Assembly: GCA_019633425.1 (NCBI GenBank)
Contig: WSUB01000348.1
Location: 1 to 10,178 of the forward strand
Length of the DNA: 10,178 nt
Direction of reading: 5' to 3'
Source of the DNA: Tulasnella sp. 424
Lineage: Eukaryota > Basidiomycota > Agaricomycetes > Cantharellales > Tulasnellaceae
The position numbers and the translations under genes were made by a program. A model generated the notes under the pieces. That model worked only from the letters and a program-made list of their open reading frames with translations. It was not told where the DNA came from and did not search any database. Positions within the stretch are counted from its first letter, which is position 1, and each line of letters starts with the position of its first letter. This document shows positions 1 through 6,523 of this stretch, in pieces.

Positions 1-126
1 AACCTAACCTAACCTAACCTAACCTAACCTAACCTAACCTAACCTAACCTAACCTAACCTAACCTAACCTAACCTAACCTAGGCCAACATTAACCTAACC
101 TAACCTAACCTAACCTAACCTAACCT
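1..126. repeat. Terminal telomere array, (AACCT)n = TTAGG on the minus strand
   Basis: Sixteen perfect AACCT units fill 1-80, an 11-nt interruption (aggccaacatt) lies at 81-91, and seven more perfect units fill 92-126. The C-rich strand reads 5' to 3' inward, which is the orientation expected at the left end of a chromosome. The unit is 5 nt long (TTAGG), not the TTAGGG usual in filamentous fungi. The interruption is itself close to two degenerate units (aggcc, aacat), so it may be telomerase error or repair rather than an insertion. Confidence 0.95.
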
Positions 127-196
127 ACGTCATGTTTAGGCGCCCGTCGTAAGAAAGGTTACCTAAGACTTTAGATAAGACTAAGGAACGTGTGAA

Positions 197-254
197 CGCT
201 TACATAATGTAACTTAGGCGCCTTGATTAAGTTCAAGCGTCTGTTATGTAAGCG
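197..254. repeat. 11-bp inverted repeat
   Basis: cgcttacataa at 197-207 is the exact reverse complement of ttatgtaagcg at 244-254, with a 36-nt spacer. Function unknown. Confidence 0.5.
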
Positions 255-265
255 GTCTGGACTCA

Positions 266-294
266 CAGGTGCGCGCTTAAGTGTCTCGCACCTG
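266..294. repeat. Hairpin, 8-bp stem
   Basis: caggtgcg (266-273) pairs perfectly with cgcacctg (287-294) across a 13-nt loop. A second 8-bp inverted repeat, ggaccaat/attggtcc, follows at 326-333 and 357-364. Confidence 0.45.
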
Positions 295-527
295 GTGGAG
301 TAGTATGAGAAGTCGGGAAGCCGATGGACCAATGCAAAGTGAACTCCCGTGCCGTGATTGGTCCGGGTGTCCGTCGGAGTGCCTTGTCGCGCGTCTGACG
401 GTGCCGTAATTTATCTCGGTACCGTGCATGCGGCGTCAGTATGGTTCTGATAGACGACGGGCCTCTCATTGGCCAGTGTGTTTGCCGAGCTGCGGAAAAG
501 AAGCCTCGTGTCTGATCAGAAGACCAC

Positions 528-547
528 TATCGGGCTTCTGCCCGATA
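528..547. repeat. Hairpin, 8-bp stem with TTCT loop
   Basis: tatcgggc (528-535) pairs perfectly with gcccgata (540-547) around the 4-nt loop ttct. The palindrome tctgatcaga (511-520) lies just upstream. There is no U-tract after it and a bacterial-type terminator is not expected here; it is noted as structure only. Confidence 0.5.
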
Positions 548-718
548 TTAGATCCCGTTTAAGGAAGGAACACGTCATCCCTCCACTCTTATCAGTCATC
601 ATCTTACTAAGGTGAAACGCATTCATTGCGCGATTGACACGTCGTCATCGCGAACTTGCGGCATAAGCAAGCCGTACCACCCCTATTCAGAACAGGAAGA
701 AAGTACTGAAGAGTGTCG

Positions 719-726
719 TATAAAGG
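719..726 (+). promoter_or_regulatory. Possible TATA box
   Basis: TATAAAGG at 719-726 is followed by a pyrimidine-rich stretch (about 760-860) with another AT core, ctatata, near 818. This resembles the core promoter of a fungal LTR or subtelomeric transcript that would run toward the interstitial telomere block at 873. It is a motif match only. Confidence 0.2.
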
Positions 727-872
727 CACGAAAAGTTTCGTTGGTTTTCCTTACAGACCAACAACTTCTACTCTTCCTGTCTTGGCCACTCCTCAGTCGC
801 CACACCCCCCCTCCAACTATATACGCCAGTCAACCTCTCTCGCCCTCCAGCCGCTGCGCGACTTCCGGGCGT

Positions 873-904
873 AACCTAACCTAACCTAACCTAAAAAAAA
901 AAAA
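873..904. repeat. Interstitial telomere block (AACCT)4 joined to A12
   Basis: Four perfect AACCT units (873-892), in the same orientation as the terminal array, run straight into twelve A residues (893-904). A homopolymer directly after telomere repeat is unlike simple telomere erosion. It could mark a retrotransposon poly(A) junction or replication slippage in the AA of the last unit. Confidence 0.85.
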
Positions 905-1681
905 TGTTTTATGATGAAATACATACAGGAAAATAGTGGTGGGATGCTGGGCAGCTTGCATTTTGTGTGTGTGAGATGGTGGTGAGGGTGGAATAATTTT
1001 GGGGCTGAGGAAGTCCTAACCGTGAGAGTCTCCCACACTGTCCATTGTAAAGATGAGGTTAGAAATTAAGTTCACAGGGTTCACTACCTTGACTATTTAT
1101 TAGGGCTCCTAGTGGATTGGATTGGGTTGGATTGGATAGAAATCCGATGGATATAGGCTCTTCAAGGGGTCAATCCGGATCCAGATCTAGAATATCCGAG
1201 AATCCAGAGCTATCCGCCAGATACAGGCAAGGAACAATGAAGTGTTATAGATAGAGCTAGGAATAGGGCTGCTCATGTACAGGTAGGGTAGTATTTACAA
1301 CATGTTTCGCTATTCGCTTCTATAGCAAGGCTCTGCACGAAATGTCATCAGTAAACTAATGGTATCTGTGGATAACGATGCTCAGCGAAGGGATATTACA
1401 TCACGACCAATATTGAGGCACCGCTCCACACTAACAGATGAGCCTGGGATTGCTAGAAAATATCTCACAATCTTTGCCAGTCACGGATATCGTGCCTCAC
1501 TGGTAACCTATCAAGGTGATATGTTACAGTTCATTATCTTCGCATTAAGTCGGGGCACATGGGAACCTTGGCTTTGAAGTATAGACTGTCAGCTGCACAG
1601 TTCACCTTGGCTCTTCCTTGAAGATTTTTGCCTAAAGTCTTGAGAGGAATTGTCGGCAGGAGGGGCTTTGGATGATGCTGC
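905..1681. other. Unassigned subtelomeric DNA
   Basis: About 780 bp with no recognised gene or element. It holds a short imperfect pentamer run, GGATT x2, GGGTT, GGATT, GGATA (1114-1138), TG-rich tracts near 965-990, and one small open frame described separately (1359-1577). The right boundary is the truncated 5' end of the gag remnant; no LTR, primer-binding site or N-terminal gag sequence is visible before it, and an in-frame TGA lies at 1673-1675. Confidence 0.5.
1359..1577 (+). CDS. Small unrecognised open frame
   Basis: An ATG at 1359 opens a 72-codon frame (start MVSVDNDAQRRD, end TWEPWL). I recognise no family. It has no obvious signal peptide or membrane segment, and it sits alone in unassigned DNA without a clear promoter. 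A frame this short occurs by chance often, so it is listed only as the best ATG-started candidate in this stretch. It could also be a shard of a decayed element. Confidence 0.12.
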   Translation: MVSVDNDAQRRDITSRPILRHRSTLTDEPGIARKYLTIFASHGYRASLVTYQGDMLQFIIFALSRGTWEPWL

Positions 1682-2329
1682 TTGGGTCAGATTCGGCCAG
1701 CTGCCACCTATGCCGCCGATTTCAGACGCATCAAGGCCGATATCGCCTGGAACGAACAAGCCTTCATGCATGCCTACCGACAGGGGCTCCGTGCAGACGT
1801 CAAGGATGGATTGGTGTACCATGATAAACTTGCTACGCTGGAGAAACTCATCGAGCTCAGTATCCGAATCGACGATCGCCTCTGGGAACGAAAGCAAGAG
1901 AAAGGGAATGACCATAGCCACAAACCTCAGCATCGTCCACCACCTCGTCCACAGCCTACTCCTACTCCCCAATCTGCTTCCCAGGCCCCCAATGCCTTCA
2001 CCCACAATCAACCAGTCCCCATCCATATCGATGCTGCCAGAACAGGAAGATTGACGCCCGAGGAACGAACACGTCGTCGGAGTCTAGGATTGTGCTACTA
2101 CTGTGGAGAAAAGGGTCACACTGCCGCTGCCCACCAACAGCGTCAAGGAATCATCGATTATCCACCCAGCAACTACACCCCTACCATCTCAGCTACCCAG
2201 TCTCCCATTGCCAATTCTCCCAGTCCTCATCCCAATAATTCCTTCACCGTTTCCATTGCTCCTCAACCCACCAATCGTGCCGATCCCGACGATGGAGGTT
2301 TCTCACAGGGTTTTCTCCACAGCGCGTAG
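1682..2329 (+). pseudogene. gag: Gag remnant with zinc knuckle
   Basis: The frame starts mid-protein: there is no ATG, and an in-frame TGA at 1673-1675 precedes it. It begins at the conserved capsid C-terminal region (AATYAADFRRIKADIAW, then GLRADVKDGL and a LIELSIRIDDRLWE segment), so the N-terminal half of gag is gone. A Pro/Gln/Thr-rich linker follows, then a zinc knuckle at 2093-2134. The knuckle reads C-x2-C-x4-H-x4-H, the last ligand being His where retroviral-type knuckles have Cys. The frame closes at TAG 2327-2329, next to the pol frame, which lies in the -1 frame relative to gag. The -1 arrangement may be native frameshifting or an old indel in a fused gag-pol; the sequence does not say which. 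Confidence 0.88.
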
Positions 2330-2871
2330 TGACTATGCCACGCCGCGCTCAAAGGTCTCAGCTCTTTGGTACTAATCATGTATTCCCCATGCCCAATCAG
2401 ATTCGTATGATGCCACTCGACGCCTCTACGCATCTGATTGTACCTACCGAGCTGAGCACCAACCAAGTCACAGCATTTCCGACTGCCATGATAGACTCTG
2501 GCGCCACTTCTGAATTCATCAATAAAGACTTTGTGGACCGAAACCATTTAACTACCTGGCGAAAGGAGTTCCCACGCTACCCTGCTGCAATAGACGGACG
2601 ATCCCTTGGAACCATTGATCGCGAAGTAAGAGGACACCTTCGAATGGGTAACCACGAAGAAAACCTTGTGATGGATGTCGCCAACATCGGAAGACACGCA
2701 GTAATCCTAGGAGCGCCCTGGTTGCACTGACATAACCCAGAGATTGACTGGAGAACCCGGCGAATTGCCTTCCGGGACCGTTATTGCTCCCACAACTGCC
2801 TGGACACCCCAGCCGACGTACTAGGGAAAGTTAATGGACAACTGGATCGAAGGGAACCCCCGCCCGAAGTA
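2329..2871 (+). pseudogene. pol: Pol: aspartic protease region
   Basis: The pol frame is open from 2239 and has its first ATG at 2335. The protease active-site motif IDSGAT is centred on the catalytic Asp at 2494-2496, and the second family motif, hydrophobic-hydrophobic-Gly (VILGAPWL), lies just before the first stop. That TGA (2728-2730) interrupts the conserved PWL..HNPEIDW segment, where related elements usually have a basic residue, so CGA to TGA is likely. Translation past the stop continues cleanly as HNPEIDW and then the linker to reverse transcriptase. The enzyme would act as a dimer to cut the polyprotein; here it is disabled by the stop. Confidence 0.88.
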
Positions 2872-3861
2872 TTGGACACCATCTCTGGAACTAGTATCTC
2901 GGCCAAGATTGCCTCCGAACATGTCAAGGAAGCCAAACCTCTGGAAGAGGCCGTCCCGAGGGAACTCCACGAGTTTCTCGACGTCTTCAAGGAACCAACT
3001 AACGACCACGCACTCCCACCACACCGACCGTACGATTGCAAGATCGACTTCATTCCCGGGGCAGAATTGCCTAAGCCAGGAGGATTATACGCTAGGTCAG
3101 CCAAGGACAGCAAGGAGCTAAGGAAGTGGATAGACGAAAACCTGGCCAAGGGCTACATTCGAGAATCGAAGTCCCAAGTAGCTTCTCCATGTTTCTTCGT
3201 CGGGAAAAAGGATAGCAAGAAACGACTGGTAACCGACTATCGGAAAATCAACGACATCACGGTGAAAGACCAATACCCTATTCCCCTCACGTACGACTTA
3301 ATCGACCGGCTTAGCGACAAGGAATGGTTCACCAAACTTGACTTAAGATGGGGATACCACCTAATGCGCATCGCAGAAGGAGACGAGTGGAAAACGGCTT
3401 TCAAGACACGTTATGGTCTTTTTGAATGGACTGTAATGCTGTTCGGTCTTTGCAATGCACCTGCGGTATTCCAACGTTTCATCAACCATATCCTGCACGA
3501 CCTACTAGACTCCTCCGTGGTGAACTACCTCGACGATACTATGCTGGCCACCAAGACCTGAGAAGAAAACGTGGAAGTCACCAAGGAAGTCCTGCGCCGA
3601 CTACGCACGAACAACCTTCACTGCCGACCGGAGAAATGCGAGTTCTTCGTACAAGAAACGGACTACCTGGGACTATGGATCACCCCAAAAGGCATCGCAA
3701 TGGACAGGCACAAGGTCGAAGCAATCAAGGACTGGCCCACTCCTAAGAACGTCAAAGATATCCAAAGCTTCCTCGGCTTTGCCAACTTTTACCGACGCTT
3801 TATCAAGGATTTCTCGGACATCACAAGCCCGATCACCAATCTCTTACAAAAGGAAACAAAG
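2872..3861 (+). pseudogene. pol: Pol: reverse transcriptase
   Basis: RT blocks appear in order: SPCFFVGKKD, TDYRKIND, the first catalytic Asp in KLDLRWGYH (3340-3342), FEWTVMLFGLCNAP, and the catalytic YLDD box (3526-3537). The nearly invariant MPFGL is MLFGL here (Leu codon ctg at 3439), consistent with CCG to CTG. TGA at 3559-3561 falls in the KT.EE segment just after YLDD, where Arg is common. Reading resumes through LHCRPEKCEFF, YLGLWITPKGI and the thumb segment SFLGFANFYRRFIKDFS. The domain is complete in length but split by the stop. Confidence 0.93.
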
Positions 3862-4392
3862 TGGGATTGGTCAGAGGAATGCCAAGAAGCGTTCAGCAAA
3901 CTAAAAGAAAGATTCACCACGGCCCCGGTACTGGTTCATTACAATCCAGAGAAACCATGCATTTTGGAGACGGACGCCTCAGGATACGCTTACGGAGCAG
4001 TACTTTCGCAAAGGTCAAGTGACGGCAAAATCCATCCTATCACCTTCAGGTCCAAATCAATGACCCCTGCGGAACGCCAATATGATATCTGGGATAAGGA
4101 AATGATGGCTATTGTGCGAGCTTTGATCTACTGGCGCCATTACCTGGAAGGAGCCAAGTTCACCATCCGAATTCTCACCGACCACAAAAATTTGGAATAC
4201 TTCAAGAAGGCTCAAATCCTCAATGACAGGCAATTCCGATGGCTCCAAACCCTCCAGCGCTACGACTTCGTCATTTCCTACCGTCCGGGCTCTAAATCTG
4301 GCAAACCCGATGCCCTGTCATGACGACCCAACCACCGTCCTGAAGAGGGGGCAGAAGAACCGCCCCTGACGCTTCTACCAGCCTCCAAAATC
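3862..4392 (+). pseudogene. pol: Pol: RNase H and linker
   Basis: The RNase H domain starts at the connection segment EAFSKLKERFTTAPVL. It keeps the acidic residues expected of the family: Asp in ETDASG (3973), Glu in WDKEMMAIV (4099) and Asp in LTDHKNLEYF (4180). It ends at the family-typical GKPDALS, where TGA at 4321-4323 replaces the conserved Arg of the usual PDALSR motif. The linker 4324-4392 continues in frame (RPNHRPEEGAEE) to the integrase region. The normal role is removal of RNA from the RNA-DNA hybrid during reverse transcription. Confidence 0.9.
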
Positions 4393-5532
4393 GTGGAAAT
4401 CGACGTAATAACGCTCCTACCGTCATCTACGTTTGTGGAGATCAATGCAGATGACGAAGACGACGAACAAGAGGAAGTCCAATTGGCCACCGACCCAGAA
4501 ATCGTAGACGAAATCGAAAGGAAGCTCCACGAGGATCCCAATGTAGAGTCAGTCCTGGCTTACTTCGGCGCCAACCCAGAAGCAGCCCCAGCGAACGTTA
4601 GGAAGGAAATGACGGACTGGAGCATGGACGAAGATCTATTACGATTTCGAGGAAGAATCTACATCCCCAACGACGACGACGTCAAAAGGTCCATCCTTCA
4701 ACTCTATCACGATTCACTAATGGGAGGACACGGAGGACAAGCAAAGACCCTGGAGCTCGTGTCAAGGGGCTACTACTGGCCATCCATGAAAGCCTACATC
4801 AATCGATACGTCGACACCTGCGACCACTGCCAAAGGAACGAGCATCACTACTCCAAACCAGTCGGACTCCTGAAGCCACTCCCAATTCCCACCGGACCTT
4901 GGCAAGACATCTCCTACGACTTCATCACTAAACTACCGGAAACCCGTCAAGGGAACGACACCATCATGGTCATGGTCTGTAGACTACTCAAGGAAGCCCA
5001 CCTGATCGCTACTAAAGAACAAGGACTGGACGCAGCTAAGACAGCCGAGTTGTTTATCGCCAACATCTGGAGACTACACGGACTTCCCTTACAAACCGTT
5101 TCGGATCGAGGCCCGCAATTCAATGCTCCGTTCCTGAAGTCGCTATACAGAGGGCTAGGAGTCAAACCAGTCCTATCCACAGCATACCACCCACAGACAG
5201 ATGGCCAGACGGAACATACCAATCAGACGATCGAAGGGTTCTTATGGATATTCTGCAACCATCGACAAGACGACTGGGATGAGCTTCTCCCCTTCGCCGA
5301 GTTCTCGTACAACAACTCCATTCAGTCGTCCATCGGCATGTCCCCATTTATGGCAAGCAGAGGGTACAATCCGGTCCTCACTGACCTCCCCTCCAGTGTG
5401 CAATCCAACCCATCTGCGGAAGAAAGGCTTGGTTGAATCGCCGACGTTCAGAAGGAAATCCAATCCGCCATGGCCCTCGCCCAGGAACGTCAAAAGGAGT
5501 ACTACGATCGGCACCGTGAACGGGAACCGTAG
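4393..5532 (+). pseudogene. pol: Pol: integrase, truncated at C-terminus
   Basis: An acidic spacer (DDEDDEQEEV) precedes the integrase. The HHCC zinc domain has His at 4708 and 4729 and Cys at 4819 and 4828. The catalytic triad is Asp 4918, Asp 5104 (VSDRGPQF) and Glu 5212 in TDGQTEH, with the D,D35E spacing intact. Two conserved Arg positions appear changed: QTER reads QTEH (5215) and the LRIF position reads LWIF (Trp codon 5245). TGA at 5434-5436 interrupts the ERLG.IADVQ helix where Arg is plausible. The frame then runs through QERQKEYYDRHRERE and closes at TAG 5530-5532, before the GPY/F and chromodomain region found in chromoviruses. Confidence 0.92.
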
Positions 5533-5693
5533 GTGTCGTTGCAGACAACATCGGGAGTGATAACGAATGCAGAGATAAAAGACCATTGGGACTGGCTCAA
5601 ATGATTCAAGGGGAAAGGCTGGACTGGAATTGAGAAGATCCGTTGCAACTCCACAGATCCAGGTGTTGCTCAATGGATCATATAGCAATGTTA
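5533..5693 (+). pseudogene. Decayed coding fragment of unknown identity, left part
   Basis: Directly after the pol stop, the same frame reads a protein-like stretch (ITNAEIKDHWDWLK, then FKGKGWTGIEKIRCNSTDP, then GVAQWII). It is broken by TGA at 5602-5604 and TAG at 5683-5685. It does not resemble integrase or a chromodomain and I recognise no family. The Tc1/mariner derivative interrupts it at the TA of 5692-5693. Removing that element joins it in frame to 6182-6283. Each stop can be explained by one C-to-T change (CGA to TGA, CAG to TAG, and CAA to TAA at the empty site). Confidence 0.35.
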
Positions 5694-5744
5694 CAATGAC
5701 TTGCATAAGTCTGTGCACCCCCCTCGGCTCTCGCCGGCTCCACA
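5694..5744 (+). repeat. Left terminal inverted repeat of the Tc1/mariner derivative
   Basis: 51 bp, an exact reverse complement of 6128-6178. The outer end is caatgacttgcataagtctg and the inner end is gccggctccaca. Identity stops exactly at both edges (apart from the symmetrical TTA/TAA flank). Confidence 0.92.
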
Positions 5745-5850
5745 CCTATCCTATAGGGCAACCCCAGTTGTACCACCGTGACAACTCCCGTTCTACTTGA
5801 CCCCTTCCCAGCCCTTCCCTCTGCTCGCGACACCACACCTACTATCTCTA

Positions 5851-6082
5851 ATCCCTAAAGAAACACCTGAAGCACTTTGTGAGCGGATGATTGTATGGGG
5901 GGATGAAGTCCGTAGTGTCGGCACAATAGCCCAACGCGCTGGTTTGAAAAAGCAAGCCATTTACAAAGATCTTCGCCATCCAACGAGACTATGGGCAGCT
6001 CACCACTCCCATTGCTGTTCCCTGCCACCGACTTCGCACTCTAGATGACAACGATCTGAGCTGTTGGAGTTGTGACGTTGTG
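5851..6082 (+). pseudogene. Tc1-type transposase N-terminal remnant (helix-turn-helix)
   Basis: Frame 5851-5979 reads KETPEALCERMIVWGDEVRS, then IAQRAGLKKQAIYKDLRH, the pattern of the paired-like helix-turn-helix in fungal Tc1 transposases (L-C-E-R-I-V-W .. I-A-x-x-A-G-x-x-x-x-x-I-Y-x-x-L-R). The reading then shifts to the next frame at about 5980 and continues RDYGQLTTPIAVP and LRTLDDNDLS, matching the usual RDYG and R-R-x-L-D-x-x-D-L context, up to TGA 6083-6085. The DDE/D nuclease domain, about 200 residues, is deleted. The product could not transpose; at most it could bind ends. Confidence 0.75.
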
Positions 6083-6127
6083 TGACAAGCCGTGCGGAAC
6101 TTGAGCCACATTACCTTATTGAGTAGT

Positions 6128-6178
6128 TGTGGAGCCGGCGAGAGCCGAGGGGGGTGCACAGACTTATGCAAGTCATTG
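6128..6178 (-). repeat. Right terminal inverted repeat of the Tc1/mariner derivative
   Basis: 51 bp, an exact reverse complement of 5694-5744. It ends at 6178 and is followed by the TA target duplicate at 6179-6180. Confidence 0.92.
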
Positions 6179-6180
6179 TA

Positions 6181-6353
6181 AGCAGCTAAGGAGTGTCTAT
6201 GTGATCGAGAAAGGGAGGAAGATGTGACAGAATGGTCAAGTGGCACAGTGTCAGATTTCGGCTGCATGGCTGCTATCCTCAGCTGAGGCAAATGACCCTG
6301 ATCCCTTCAATCAACCAGGATCAGCAGCAACCTTGGTGAATCACAGGGGTTAG
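6181..6353 (+). pseudogene. Decayed coding fragment of unknown identity, right part
   Basis: With one TA removed, the left fragment continues at 6182 as AAKECLCDREREEDVTEW and SSGTVSDFGCMAAILS to a TGA at 6284-6286. A neighbouring frame (6282-6350) carries on with AEANDPDPFNQPGSAATLVN, closing at TAG 6351-6353 inside the TTAGGG repeats. The shift suggests an indel or a lost intron boundary near 6282. No family recognised. Confidence 0.33.
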
Positions 6354-6361
6354 GGTTAGGG
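6350..6361. repeat. Interstitial TTAGGG x2
   Basis: ggTTAGGGTTAGGGttt: two perfect hexamers on the plus strand, the opposite orientation to the terminal array and one G longer than its TTAGG unit. A lone ggttagg follows near 6379. From 6362 to 6523 nothing else is recognised; this is the 3' flank of the minus-strand gene. Confidence 0.7.
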
Positions 6362-6523
6362 TTTACTCGTTCTACCTGGTTAGGTTTTTTACTCTAGGTT
6401 GCTAGGCTTCTCAATCATGTAACAGGTCCAAGGATGGGCATAAAAAATAATTCAGGAGAGGGTAAAACAGTAATTAGATTGGCTATGTGTGACATCAGAT
6501 TGAGATAGTGCAGCTAACAGACT

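Larger units (their letters stand above)
127..872. other. Non-coding segment sandwiched between two telomere-repeat blocks
   Basis: About 745 bp of unique-looking sequence separates the terminal array from a second (AACCT)4 block. No long, credible open frame is present. The first half contains several perfect inverted repeats (197-207/244-254, 266-273/287-294, 326-333/357-364, 528-535/540-547). The second half becomes pyrimidine-rich and has a TATAAAGG at 719. It could be a solo LTR or a truncated telomere-targeted retroelement, or simply subtelomeric sequence next to an old telomere. The sequence alone does not decide. Confidence 0.5.
1682..5532 (+). mobile_element. Truncated, inactivated Ty3/gypsy LTR retrotransposon (internal region only)
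   Basis: The order gag zinc knuckle, aspartic protease, reverse transcriptase, RNase H, integrase identifies the Ty3/gypsy (Metaviridae) group; copia-type elements have integrase before reverse transcriptase. The N-terminal part of gag is missing and the frame closes after integrase without a chromodomain or GPY/F end. No LTR, primer-binding site or polypurine tract is seen, so about 3.85 kb of internal sequence survives. Pol is one frame from about 2335 to 5532, broken only by four TGA codons. Most of the catalytic residues are still in place, so decay looks recent relative to the truncation. Non-autonomous and almost certainly inactive. Confidence 0.92.
5692..6180 (+). mobile_element. Tc1/mariner-family internally deleted element (485 bp plus TA target duplication)
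   Basis: Perfect 51-bp terminal inverted repeats (5694-5744 and 6128-6178) are flanked on both sides by TA (5692-5693 and 6179-6180), the target duplication made by Tc1/mariner transposases. The termini start CAATGACTTGCATAAGTCTG, which resembles Tc1-like ends (CAGTG.CTTGCA.AAGT). The interior keeps only the N-terminal DNA-binding part of a transposase, frameshifted, and lacks the DDE catalytic domain. Exact identity of the two arms suggests fairly recent mobilisation in trans or gene conversion. Confidence 0.88.

Noticed and set aside
127..872. Confident call of a solo LTR for the gypsy element
   Set aside because: A TATAAAGG is present, but no TG..CA ends, target duplication or matching second LTR can be seen in the window.
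612..884. 90-codon plus-strand open frame upstream of the interstitial telomere block
   Set aside because: It begins at GTG, has no domain or compositional sign of coding, and runs into the telomere repeat.
873..892. Interstitial (AACCT)4 as a telomerase RNA template
   Set aside because: Four full units are longer than a template, which is normally about 1.5 units, and the flanks show no recognisable telomerase RNA structure.
1589..2026. 145-codon minus-strand frame opposite gag
   Set aside because: It is antisense to the recognised gag sequence and shows no family of its own.
2728..5436. TGA read as tryptophan or selenocysteine
   Set aside because: Tryptophan is encoded by TGG throughout pol, the aligned positions fit Arg, and no recoding signal is apparent.
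5242..5745. 167-codon minus-strand frame opposite the end of integrase
   Set aside because: It crosses integrase, the unknown fragment and the Tc1 end, so it is a chance frame over unrelated parts.
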